Source of the DNA: Fidelibacterota bacterium
GTDB lineage: Bacteria > Marinisomatota > Marinisomatia > Marinisomatales > UBA1611
DNA: 15,580 nucleotides
Direction of reading: 5' to 3'
Assembly: GCA_002722105.1 (NCBI GenBank)
Contig: PBKF01000013.1
Location: 1-15,580 of the forward strand
In this document: piece after piece, positions 7,170 through 15,046 of the stretch
Position numbering within the stretch: position 1 is the first letter of the stretch
Layout of the letters: the number at the start of each line of letters is the position of its first letter
Position numbers and translations under genes: made by a program
The notes under the pieces: model-generated
Told to the model about the DNA's origin: nothing
Database searches by the model: none
The model's input: only the letters and a program-made list of their open reading frames with translations

Positions 7170-10114
7170 TGACTAGAATTGTTATATATTCTTTATTTAT
7201 GTCTTTTGGATTTGCACAAATTGAATATAATCATCCTGAGCTTAATTGGTATACATTCGAAACAGAGAATTTTAAAATTCACTTTCATGACGAAACAGAG
7301 ATGACTGCTCGTGAAGCTGCAACAGTTGCAGAACAGATCTATCCTAAGATTACGGGGTTTTATGAATATGAACCTAAATCCAAAACACATCTTGTTCTTT
7401 TAGATCCAGATGACTATTCAAACGGTGCGGCCTATTATTATGATAATAAAATTTTAATCTGGGCTTCTCCTCTTGATTTTGAATTACGAGGTAGTCATCG
7501 CTGGCTTCAGAATGTTATCACCCATGAATTCGCGCATATAGTTTCTTTGCAAAAGGCAATGAAGGCAGGTACAAATATTCCAGGAGCATATTTACAGTTC
7601 ATGAATTATGAAGAAGAAAAACGTCCAGATGTTTTATATGGTTTTCCAAATACCTTAATCAGTTACCCTATACCTGGTACAGTAGTCCCGCCATGGTTAG
7701 CAGAAGGAGTGGCACAATACATGTACGATGATGCTGATTGGGATCATTGGGACACCCATAGGGATATGATTTTAAGGGATAGAACAATTAATGATAAACT
7801 GTTATCTTTTACAGAAATGAATACATTTGGTAAAAAAGGTATAGGCAATGAATCCACTTATAATTCCGGTTTTGCATTATCAACTTTTATTGCTAATGAA
7901 TACGGTTCAGAATACTTAAAATTGATTATGGATGAATTAGGAAAACCAGCGCAATTTTCTGTGAATAACGCTCTAGAAAATGTTTTAGGTGTGAGGGGGG
8001 AAAAACTTTATCATAATTTCAAATCTACTATTGATTCTCGATATAGGATGTTGGTTGCGCCAATTGAGATTAATCCTGTTGAGGGAGAACAAATTCAAAC
8101 AGAAGGTACTACCAACATACATCCAAAATGGCACCCCATAGAAAATGGATTTGCGTTTCTATCTAATAAGGAAAATGATTATTTTGGTCAAACTGACTTA
8201 TTCTACTATAATATGGAAACCAAGAATGAATCCAAATTAAGATCATCCATATTTTCAGCACCTTCATGGCATCCAAGTGGAAATATTATCTATTACAGTA
8301 AAAAACCAAAATTTCCCAACAAGTATGGTTCAAGATTTTATGATATTTATTCTTATGATATTCATTCAGAAACAGAAAAACGCCTGACCTATGATTCAAG
8401 GGGCTTTAACCCTGTTTTTATTGTGAAGGACAGTTCTATCGCTTATTTAGCCACCTATGATGGTGGGCAGAATATCTATATACTCGATTTAAAAACAGAT
8501 CAATCAAAAAAGGTAAGTGATTTTAAAAATCGTCCTATTTTGAGTCATTTATCATATGATAATAATTCACATGCACTATTTTTTGATATAACATCCCATC
8601 ATTATAGGAATATCGGTCATTTAGATCTTAATACAGGTGAAGTTATTGTTGATCTTAATCATCCTCATTATGATGAAAGGAACATGTCAGTATCCAGAAA
8701 TGGTATTCAAGTATTTTCCATGGATAGAAGCGGTATTTATAACTTGTATTACATTGATCATAATAAAAATGAATTTGGATATGTAACTAATGTGACCGGT
8801 GGTGCATTTATGCCGGATTTTTCTAAGGATGGGAGAATTCTCTATTCACTCTATAAAAATGGGGCATATACTATTTCACTTTTGGATACAGTGATAAGAG
8901 TACCAGAAGATTTTGTAGGTTATTCCCCTAATTATTATAAAAATAATTCAAAATTATCAGCGCCTATTTTGACTTTAAATCAGACAAGTGCTAGACCATA
9001 TGTAGACCAGTTTCCAAATATGTTTATTATGCCAAAAATCATGATGGATTATGGTACATTCAAACCAGGGTTATATTTTTATTCAAGTGAAGTAATCAAT
9101 CGTTTGTCAATCTTTGGTGGTGCTTCACTAAATCAATTAAATGATATTGATCTATTTTTTATTTTTGATTTCAAACGATTTTATCCAACCTTATTTTTTG
9201 AGACTTACTACCTTACTAGAAATACAACTGATAAATCTAAATATCAAGGAATATATGATATCAATGATGATATTAAATTTCGTTTGATTCAATTTCGTAC
9301 TGGTTTAAAAATTCCATTTTATGGTAGTTTATTTGAAATATCAGGTACTAGACAGTGGTATCGTGCTTTTATTAATCAAACTTTACCGAAAGAAAGAATT
9401 GAAGCAGGAGCTGCCTATGATTATTTCCGAGGATGGATGTTAAGTACAAACTGGTCACTTAATATGATCAAAAGAAGATTTGATAAGGGGATAAATCCAT
9501 CAAAGGGTTTTAAGATATCAGCTGAAATACATTTAGAAAAAAATGATTTCATTGAAGGTCTCAATCTTTCTGATTCTGGAACACTAACTGAAGAATTCAA
9601 AGAAAACAACTTATTACGAATTCAATCTGGAGGCTCTTACCACTACGAACTACCTTGGCAAAAAAGATGGACCATATCTTTTACGGGACAAACTGGTTGG
9701 ATTTCTAAACATAATACAGATTCCTTTTTTCATTTTTACTTAGGCGGGATGCCTGGATTAAAAGGTTACCCTTTTTATTCTATTCAAGGCACAAAAAGTA
9801 TATTTATTGATGCTACTCTTCGTATTCCATTATTTCTCGAACAACACTTGCCGGTAAAGTGGACTATTTGGCAAAACAGTACTATTGGATTTGTAATCCA
9901 AGCGGGAAATGCTTGGGTAGAAGAAAAATTTTCATTAAAAAAATCTGTAGGAATTCAATGGAGGTTGAATGGTTTTTCATTTTATAATTTCCCAACTGCA
10001 ATTGAGGTGGAATATCATCAACCACTTGATAAATTCAAACGTGAAATCAATGAAGAACAAATAAACTATGGAGATGAAGGACGCAGCTATGTTAAAATAC
10101 TTTTTGATTTTTAG
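7169..10114 (+). CDS. Peptidase-MA-like metallopeptidase fused to a TolB-like propeller and a BamA-like C-terminal barrel
   Basis: This is a 981-residue multidomain envelope protein. A signal peptide (1-16, ending GFA) precedes a gluzincin-like peptidase domain (about 20-295). Its zinc motif HEFAH (119-123) and the downstream Glu of PPWLAEG (E179) form a complete predicted metal site. Residues about 310-580 form a TolB/WD40-like propeller with repeats such as HPKWHPIENGFAFLSN (318-333), APSWHPSGNIIYYS (364-377) and FMPDFSKDGRILYS (547-560). Residues about 620-981 look like an outer-membrane barrel: alternating aromatic strands, GGMPGLKGYPFY (859-870) resembling the lid-loop (V/L)RGY motif of Omp85 proteins, and a terminal YVKILFDF. 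This places a peptidase and propeller on an outer-membrane anchor, probably facing the periplasm by analogy with BamA and TamA. The start is coupled to the previous stop through TAATG. Substrate unknown. Confidence 0.8.
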   Translation: MTRIVIYSLFMSFGFAQIEYNHPELNWYTFETENFKIHFHDETEMTAREAATVAEQIYPKITGFYEYEPKSKTHLVLLDPDDYSNGAAYYYDNKILIWASPLDFELRGSHRWLQNVITHEFAHIVSLQKAMKAGTNIPGAYLQFMNYEEEKRPDVLYGFPNTLISYPIPGTVVPPWLAEGVAQYMYDDADWDHWDTHRDMILRDRTINDKLLSFTEMNTFGKKGIGNESTYNSGFALSTFIANEYGSEYLKLIMDELGKPAQFSVNNALENVLGVRGEKLYHNFKSTIDSRYRMLVAPIEINPVEGEQIQTEGTTNIHPKWHPIENGFAFLSNKENDYFGQTDLFYYNMETKNESKLRSSIFSAPSWHPSGNIIYYSKKPKFPNKYGSRFYDIYSYDIHSETEKRLTYDSRGFNPVFIVKDSSIAYLATYDGGQNIYILDLKTDQSKKVSDFKNRPILSHLSYDNNSHALFFDITSHHYRNIGHLDLNTGEVIVDLNHPHYDERNMSVSRNGIQVFSMDRSGIYNLYYIDHNKNEFGYVTNVTGGAFMPDFSKDGRILYSLYKNGAYTISLLDTVIRVPEDFVGYSPNYYKNNSKLSAPILTLNQTSARPYVDQFPNMFIMPKIMMDYGTFKPGLYFYSSEVINRLSIFGGASLNQLNDIDLFFIFDFKRFYPTLFFETYYLTRNTTDKSKYQGIYDINDDIKFRLIQFRTGLKIPFYGSLFEISGTRQWYRAFINQTLPKERIEAGAAYDYFRGWMLSTNWSLNMIKRRFDKGINPSKGFKISAEIHLEKNDFIEGLNLSDSGTLTEEFKENNLLRIQSGGSYHYELPWQKRWTISFTGQTGWISKHNTDSFFHFYLGGMPGLKGYPFYSIQGTKSIFIDATLRIPLFLEQHLPVKWTIWQNSTIGFVIQAGNAWVEEKFSLKKSVGIQWRLNGFSFYNFPTAIEVEYHQPLDKFKREINEEQINYGDEGRSYVKILFDF

Positions 10115-10979
10115 TATAATATTTTCTAATTATGTTGTGCGTGCTCAAGATACTTCGTCTGTACTACTAAAAGAGACAAAGGAAGTACATTATCCAGGTA
10201 AACCGCTGCTTATGTCATTGATTCTACCCGGGGCAGGCCAATTTTATAATAAATCTCCTATGTGGAAGACTGCTACTTTTCTGGGTGTGGAAATCGCAAG
10301 TATTGTAGCCTGGCATCAATTCACTAAAATGGCTAAGACCTTAAGAAATGAAAATGAAGAATTTGCAGATTTAAATTGGAGTTTAAGTACATGGTTTGGA
10401 TTTATAAATAATGAACCGGGGAAAACGGTACATGATGGGCGTTTGTATACAGATATTGATCTTAGGGCAATGAGAGATTACAGGGGTACACATCATTTAA
10501 CATTATTCCTTTCTGGATTGTTGGCAGCAGAATATGGAGAATTTATTTCATCAGATAGCTTACATTTAGTATCTGCTTATCTTGATTCTGGATTGGTTGA
10601 TGTTGTAAGAGATAGACATTTTTATGAAAACATTGGGAAATATGATCAATTTCTTGGAGGTTGGTCTGATGCAAATATCGAATGGTATTGGGAAGAGAAA
10701 AAGTTAGAAGACAGTACGGAGATTGTTATTAAAACTCCGCTAAAAGATGATTATCTTGATAAACGTTTCGTTACAAATCAAATGCTCACTATGGCTAAAT
10801 ATAGTATAACAACCTTATTATTTAATCATGTTCTGAGTGGTTTGGAAGCAGTTTTGACTAGCCAAAAAATGGCTCGTGATAAACAGAGAAATGAAAATAT
10901 CAAAACAGATTTAAGCTTGTTATATAATCCATATAACCGATCAGGTGTGGGCGGGATTTCTCTAACAGTCAATTTTTAG
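10089..10979 (+). CDS. DUF5683-like envelope protein
   Basis: The 296-residue product has a signal peptide (1-19, ending VVRA). A conserved-looking segment, PLLMSLILPGAGQFYNKSPMWKTATFLGVEIAS (39-71), matches the LPG.GQ.YN..yWK pattern of DUF5683-type proteins of the Bacteroidota and their relatives. A YENIGKYDQFLGGW motif lies at 179-192. The C-terminus ends in a strand finishing with Phe (GGISLTVNF), as in many outer-membrane proteins. An in-frame ATG exists at 10068, but I prefer 10089 because AAGGA lies seven bases upstream and the signal peptide begins there. The gene starts inside the last 26 bases of the barrel-peptidase gene and ends four bases before bamD, which suggests co-expression with outer-membrane assembly genes. 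Function unknown. Confidence 0.75.
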   Translation: MLKYFLIFSIIFSNYVVRAQDTSSVLLKETKEVHYPGKPLLMSLILPGAGQFYNKSPMWKTATFLGVEIASIVAWHQFTKMAKTLRNENEEFADLNWSLSTWFGFINNEPGKTVHDGRLYTDIDLRAMRDYRGTHHLTLFLSGLLAAEYGEFISSDSLHLVSAYLDSGLVDVVRDRHFYENIGKYDQFLGGWSDANIEWYWEEKKLEDSTEIVIKTPLKDDYLDKRFVTNQMLTMAKYSITTLLFNHVLSGLEAVLTSQKMARDKQRNENIKTDLSLLYNPYNRSGVGGISLTVNF

Positions 10980-10983
10980 AAAA

Positions 10984-11751
10984 ATGAAGAAAATAATTAG
11001 TTATACAAGTGTAATATTTCTATTTTTTTTCGTTTCCTGTGCAGGCTCGAAAGTTGATGATGAAATGACTTTGCAAGAAAAATTTAAAAGTGGGTTGGAG
11101 AATCTTGAAAAGGGAAAGTATTTACAAGCGCAAATAGATTTTAATTATGTTGTCATACGTGGAACCGGATCAGATTTAGGTGATGATGCACAGTATTACC
11201 TTGCTGAGGCGTACTATCAAAATAAGGAATATTTACAAGCAGTAGCGGAATATGGGAAATTAACTCGTAGAATGGGGTTTAGTCCGTTTATTGAGGATGC
11301 TCGATTTAAAATTTGTGAGGCGTATCGAATTGAATCACCTAAATATTTTCATGATCAGGAGTACACAGAAAAGGCGCTTGAAAGATACCAAGAGTTTTTA
11401 GACGATTTTCCAAATTCCAAGTATATTCCAGATATCTTAACTGCGATTGGAATTCTACGACAGAAAATGGCAACCAAATTATATGAGACAGGTATTCTTT
11501 ATATTAAAATGGAAGAATATGATTCTGCAAAGATGATATTTAATCGTGTCATTGATACTTTTTATGATACAGCGGTTGTGCATCTGGCAAGACAGGGTAA
11601 AGTGAAGGCACTAGCTCAAAACAGACAAATAGATGAGGCATTAGAATTTTTGAATGATCATGAGTCTAAACTGATAGAAAATGGATTATACGAAGAAGCA
11701 GAGAAAACCATTTTAAATATTCAGAAAAAGATAGCTAAAGAAACAGAATGA
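10984..11751 (+). CDS. bamD: Outer-membrane assembly lipoprotein BamD
   Basis: This 255-residue TPR lipoprotein has a hydrophobic signal ending in FVSC; Cys19 is the predicted lipidated residue, tethering the protein to the inner face of the outer membrane. TPR-like helix pairs cover the rest: KFKSGLENLEKGKYLQA (33-49), DDAQYYLAEAYYQNKEYLQAVAEYGKL (67-93), EKALERYQEFLDDFPNSKY (129-147, a very BamD-like phrase) and LYETGILYIKMEEYDSAKMIFNRVIDTF (166-193). The length fits BamD/YfiO (about 240-280). BamD works with the barrel protein BamA to insert outer-membrane proteins. A related TPR lipoprotein such as CpoB is a less likely alternative, given the length and repeat layout. Its stop overlaps the nadD start by four bases (ATGA). 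The location after several barrel-protein genes fits the role. Confidence 0.85.
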   Translation: MKKIISYTSVIFLFFFVSCAGSKVDDEMTLQEKFKSGLENLEKGKYLQAQIDFNYVVIRGTGSDLGDDAQYYLAEAYYQNKEYLQAVAEYGKLTRRMGFSPFIEDARFKICEAYRIESPKYFHDQEYTEKALERYQEFLDDFPNSKYIPDILTAIGILRQKMATKLYETGILYIKMEEYDSAKMIFNRVIDTFYDTAVVHLARQGKVKALAQNRQIDEALEFLNDHESKLIENGLYEEAEKTILNIQKKIAKETE

Positions 11752-12326
11752 AAACTTGCTTATTCGGTGGCACATTTGATCCACCTCATATTGGTCATTT
11801 ATTAATTGCGCAAACTGTCTGTGAAGCGGAAAACTTTGACAGAGTTATTTTTATACCTACAAACAAGTCTCCTCACAAAAAACAGATTACTCCAGTCGAT
11901 CATCGTTTGAAAATGCTGAATATCGCTATAGATTGTAATTCTAATTTTGAAATTTCTGATATTGAAATAATTAGAGGAGGTATCTCATATACTATTGATA
12001 CCATTAGAGATATGAAGGAAAAAATAGATGCTAAAAAAGAAGACCTTTTTTATTTAATTGGAAGTGACAGTCTACTGGGTTTTCATAATTGGAAAGATCC
12101 CAGGTTTATACTCGATGAATGCCAAGTGATTGTTGCTATTAGGCCAGGTTTCAGGCCTAGTGATATTCCTTCATGGATTATAAATAAGATCCAATTCGCC
12201 AATATTCCCAGGTTTGAAATATCTTCTAGAAATATTCGACACAGATGGGTGGAGAATAAAACCATCCGTTATATGGTTACATTGCCAGTATGGGATTATA
12301 TTGATAAAAATAATTTATATGCTTAA
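11748..12326 (+). CDS. nadD: Nicotinate-nucleotide adenylyltransferase
   Basis: This cytoplasmic enzyme of NAD synthesis joins nicotinate mononucleotide and ATP to give deamido-NAD. The 192-residue chain has every landmark of NadD: GGTFDPPHIGH (7-17), the nucleotide-binding loop with the catalytic HxGH; SPHK (41-44); LIGSDSL (103-109), with the Gly-x-Asp pair; W115; and ISSRNIR (158-164), the phosphate-binding motif usually written ISSTxIR, here with Arg in place of Thr. Length is normal for the family (about 190-215). The start overlaps bamD by four bases (ATGA), so translation is probably coupled even though the functions are unrelated. The stop codon interlocks with that of the minus-strand antiporter gene. 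Confidence 0.95.
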   Translation: MKTCLFGGTFDPPHIGHLLIAQTVCEAENFDRVIFIPTNKSPHKKQITPVDHRLKMLNIAIDCNSNFEISDIEIIRGGISYTIDTIRDMKEKIDAKKEDLFYLIGSDSLLGFHNWKDPRFILDECQVIVAIRPGFRPSDIPSWIINKIQFANIPRFEISSRNIRHRWVENKTIRYMVTLPVWDYIDKNNLYA

Positions 12327-13270
12327 GAAGCTAAATCATAATACCAGCGAATAAGATTGATTGCAACAAGGATTGCTCCTTCAATCCGGTTTATTTTCCA
12401 ATTTGTTCGGATCATGAATAAACAAAGACCAACCATTAGTACTAAAAGAATAACACTATTGTATATGTCTTGTGCAATCATAGAGGGGTTAATCATTCCA
12501 GCTAATCCCAATACGCCAAGTAAATTGAATAAATCACTTCCAATTAAATTCCCCACAGCAATCCCGTGACGACCCTTTAATGCAGCAGTAATGGATGTAG
12601 CAAATTCTGGTGCCGAAGTGCCTGCTGCTACAATTGTAACTGCAATTACCCAATCAGACACACCCCAGTATCTAGCTAAAATGGATGCATGTTTTACCAT
12701 TAAATGTCCGCCTATAACAATGAGAAACAATCCTATAAAAAAGAATACATACGATTTTAAGGTGGCACTGTGGGGGTGTACTTTCTCCGGTGGGTCTTTT
12801 TTGATAAATAAAAATGCAACGTAAAATATTAGGAGGGTAAATAAGAAAAGTCCTTCAAATTTTGTGTAAGAGTCATCTTCTGTCCAGCCGTCGAAACCAA
12901 AGAATAATAGAAAAATTAGGGCTGTGGAAATCAATAAGAATAAGCCATCTCTATTAAATAGTTTTTCAGAAGTTGCAATTGGACGAATAATTGCAGTTCC
13001 ACCAAGAATGAAACCTAAATTAAAAATATTGGATCCAATTACATTACCGATAGATATATCAGTCTGTTGTGTGAAGGCTGCACTTATTGTTACTGCAAAT
13101 TCTGGTGCAGATGTTCCAAATGCGACTACAGTGAGTCCAATAATCAAATCTGAGACCTTAAGTGTATGGGCTATCTCTGCAGCAGAATCAACGAGCCAAT
13201 CTGCACCTTTCCAAAGCATAATAATAGAAATGATAACTAGTACTAAGTTAATAATTATATTTGTTTCCAT
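12323..13270 (-). CDS. Calcium/sodium antiporter, YrbG/CaCA family
   Basis: This 315-residue inner-membrane protein has about ten hydrophobic segments and the two inverted alpha-repeats that define cation/Ca2+ exchangers. Repeat 1 has GTSAPEFAVTISAA (52-65) and GNVIGSNIFNLGFILG (75-90). Repeat 2 has GTSAPEFATSITAALKG (217-233) and GNLIGSDLFNLLGVLG (240-255). The ion-site residues are Glu57, Asn81, Glu222 and Asp246. The acidic residue in the second GS(N/D) motif is the arrangement known from the archaeal exchanger NCX_Mj. It would expel Ca2+ using the Na+ gradient. A charged loop (about 157-170) separates the halves. It is the only minus-strand gene and converges with nadD. No Shine-Dalgarno sequence is obvious before the ATG. 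Confidence 0.94.
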   Translation of the reverse strand: METNIIINLVLVIISIIMLWKGADWLVDSAAEIAHTLKVSDLIIGLTVVAFGTSAPEFAVTISAAFTQQTDISIGNVIGSNIFNLGFILGGTAIIRPIATSEKLFNRDGLFLLISTALIFLLFFGFDGWTEDDSYTKFEGLFLFTLLIFYVAFLFIKKDPPEKVHPHSATLKSYVFFFIGLFLIVIGGHLMVKHASILARYWGVSDWVIAVTIVAAGTSAPEFATSITAALKGRHGIAVGNLIGSDLFNLLGVLGLAGMINPSMIAQDIYNSVILLVLMVGLCLFMIRTNWKINRIEGAILVAINLIRWYYDLAS

Positions 13271-13338
13271 TTATGTTTCTATTGTTTTTTAATAAGGGCG
13301 GAAAATACGAAATATATAATCATAGAATAATCTAATTT

Positions 13339-13387
13339 CCATAGTTAATTCTTTTTATCATTTAATAGAAATTATTCAATACTATGG
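13339..13387. repeat. Inverted repeat in the spacer upstream of ftsE
   Basis: CCATAGT at 13339-13345 and ACTATGG at 13381-13387 are perfect inverted copies separated by 35 bases. Inner bases (AATTC near the left arm, GAAATT near the right) partly extend the pairing. It lies 44 bases before ftsE in the divergent spacer shared with the antiporter gene, so it could be a protein-binding site or a leader hairpin. In such AT-rich DNA a chance origin is possible. Confidence 0.4.
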
Positions 13388-13431
13388 TAAATTCATTATC
13401 TTCAACTTCATAATTACACCATGTTTCATCT

Positions 13432-14085
13432 ATGATTGAATTCCAAAATGTAACTTTTGCGCATCAGAAAGGACCAGGAGTTAATAATATTAACCTAAAA
13501 ATAGATGATGGTGAATTCACTTTTTTGATTGGTCCGACCGGTTCAGGGAAAACTACTTTGATGAAATTAATATACTTTGATCTTCTACCTGATGCTGGAC
13601 GTGTTATTGTAAATGGATTTTCATCAAAGAGGATGGGGAAAAGAAATATTCCTAAAGCTCGGCACTCCATAGGAATGGTATTTCAGGATTATAAGCTGTT
13701 AGGAGACAGGAACCTATTTGATAATATTGCACTGCCACTGCATGTGTTGGGATATCCAGGGAGGGAAATACCAGACAGGGTTGATGAAGCAATAGAATTA
13801 GTAGGTTTAGAAGGTAAAGAGTCCCATCATCCTGATGAACTTTCAGGCGGGGAACAACAGCGTGCTTGCTTAGCTAGAGCTATAATTAAAGAGCCTGATT
13901 TACTTTTAGCAGATGAACCAACTGGTAATTTAGACCCGGTGGCATCATTTGAATTAGTTCGATTATTGGAAACAATCCATGAAACTGGTACAACTATTTT
14001 AATGGCGTCACATAATTATAATTTAATTAAGGGACGTGGACTACCAATTTTGGAATTAAAAGATGGTGTTTTGCGGGGACGGTAG
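13432..14085 (+). CDS. ftsE: Cell-division ATP-binding protein FtsE
   Basis: This 217-residue ABC ATPase pairs with the membrane protein FtsX encoded next and, in known systems, drives activation of peptidoglycan hydrolases at the septum. Visible motifs are Walker A GPTGSGKTT (34-42), Q-loop Gln85 in MVFQDYKLL (82-90), signature LSGGEQQR (137-144), Walker B LLLADEPT (157-164), the D-loop GNLDP (165-169) and the switch His194 in MASHN. The FQDYKLL phrase and short length are typical of FtsE rather than LolD or MacB. The stop overlaps the ftsX start by one base (TAGTG), confirming the pair. The 161 bases upstream hold no other gene. No Shine-Dalgarno sequence is evident before the ATG. Confidence 0.95.
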   Translation: MIEFQNVTFAHQKGPGVNNINLKIDDGEFTFLIGPTGSGKTTLMKLIYFDLLPDAGRVIVNGFSSKRMGKRNIPKARHSIGMVFQDYKLLGDRNLFDNIALPLHVLGYPGREIPDRVDEAIELVGLEGKESHHPDELSGGEQQRACLARAIIKEPDLLLADEPTGNLDPVASFELVRLLETIHETGTTILMASHNYNLIKGRGLPILELKDGVLRGR

Positions 14086-14957
14086 TGGATAAAATATTCT
14101 ATTTAATTAAAGAAGGGATTAAGAATGTCTGGCGTCATAAGATGACGACTCTCATAGCCATATTTTCTTTATTTATCTCTCTGTATATTATTGGAATGAT
14201 ATCTATTGCAGGTGAGAATACCCATCAAATTCTTCAATATTTTCGATCCAAATATAAAATTGAAGTTTTCTTTAACCAGGATGTAACAAATGAAGAAGCA
14301 GTGGGATTAATTCATCAAATCAAAAATATTAAAGGTATAAGAACAGCAACCATAATTGAAAAAGAAGATGCTGTAAGAATATTCCAGGATCAGTTTGGTG
14401 AGGATATTACGGAAATTTTAGGGTACAATCCTTTACCTACAAGCGCTGTTGTAAATCTAATGAGGACCAGAAAAGATCCGGTACGTGTGGAGCCTATTAT
14501 TAAAGAAATCAGAAAAATAAATCGAGTTGATGAAGTACGCTATCAAGGAAATTTGATCAAGAAAATAGAGGGGAATTATAAACGTGTTATTGATCGATTC
14601 CCATATTTAGCTGGAGCCATTGTTTTTATAGCAGTATTAATCATCTACAGTACGATAAAACTTTCAGTCTATTCTCGAAGAGAATTAATTACATCTCTAG
14701 AGATGATTGGAGCTACAAGAATCTTTATTAGAATGCCATTTATTGTAGAAGGTCTTTTTATTGGATTCTTATCTTCAATTTTAGTTTTCCCTGCATTGTT
14801 AGGATCAATTAAAGTTATGAATTACATCTTTGAAAATTATACATCTTGGCAAATCGTTCTTTCATTCAATCCATTAGTTTGGATATGGCTTTTTATTTTG
14901 ATCCTATTTATAACACTATTTGGTAGTTACAGAGCAGCATCTAGCTTTTTAAAATAA
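14085..14957 (+). CDS. ftsX: Cell-division membrane protein FtsX
   Basis: This 290-residue permease-like partner of FtsE has the expected layout. A short cytoplasmic N-terminus contains EGIKNVWRHKMTTLIAIFSL (10-29), and the first membrane helix follows (about 22-42). A periplasmic domain (about 45-170) holds IEVFFNQDVTNEEA (59-72), typical of FtsX. Three membrane helices lie at about 173-193, 215-240 and 262-282. SLEMIGATRIFIRMPFIVEG (204-223) is the conserved FtsX-family cytoplasmic segment. The protein carries no ATPase; it relays FtsE activity to cell-wall hydrolases through the periplasmic domain. It starts with GTG overlapping the ftsE stop. No hydrolase or activator gene (EnvC-like) lies in the window. 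Confidence 0.94.
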   Translation: MDKIFYLIKEGIKNVWRHKMTTLIAIFSLFISLYIIGMISIAGENTHQILQYFRSKYKIEVFFNQDVTNEEAVGLIHQIKNIKGIRTATIIEKEDAVRIFQDQFGEDITEILGYNPLPTSAVVNLMRTRKDPVRVEPIIKEIRKINRVDEVRYQGNLIKKIEGNYKRVIDRFPYLAGAIVFIAVLIIYSTIKLSVYSRRELITSLEMIGATRIFIRMPFIVEGLFIGFLSSILVFPALLGSIKVMNYIFENYTSWQIVLSFNPLVWIWLFILILFITLFGSYRAASSFLK

Positions 14958-14994
14958 TCTTACCTTTCTCTCGTTGTTCCAATAAATACCATCA

Positions 14995-15023
14995 TTGTAA
15001 ATTTGAACTATATTTGTCATAAT
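14995..15023 (+). promoter_or_regulatory. Candidate grpE promoter
   Basis: TTGTAA (14995-15000) and CATAAT (15018-15023) are separated by 17 bases, matching sigma-70 -35 and -10 boxes at four and five of six positions. TATATTTG (15009-15016), a Bacteroidota-style -7 element, lies within the same stretch, but no TTG sits at the right distance. Either would give a very short leader. No CIRCE-type heat-shock operator is seen. Confidence 0.4.
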
Positions 15024-15046
15024 CGTAACAGTCTACAGGGTGAATT

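Noticed and set aside
12357..13292. Open plus-strand frames opposite the antiporter gene
   Set aside because: They are mirror images of the antiporter's repetitive hydrophobic codons; the minus-strand frame encodes a complete, motif-rich exchanger.
13315..13320. TATAAT as an ftsE promoter -10 box
   Set aside because: No acceptable -35 box at 16-18 bases, no extended -10, and the stretch is simple AT repeat, so chance is likely.
14937..14957. Short AGC/GCT pairing followed by Ts as an ftsX terminator
   Set aside because: The stem is only three or four pairs, too weak, and falls within the coding region.
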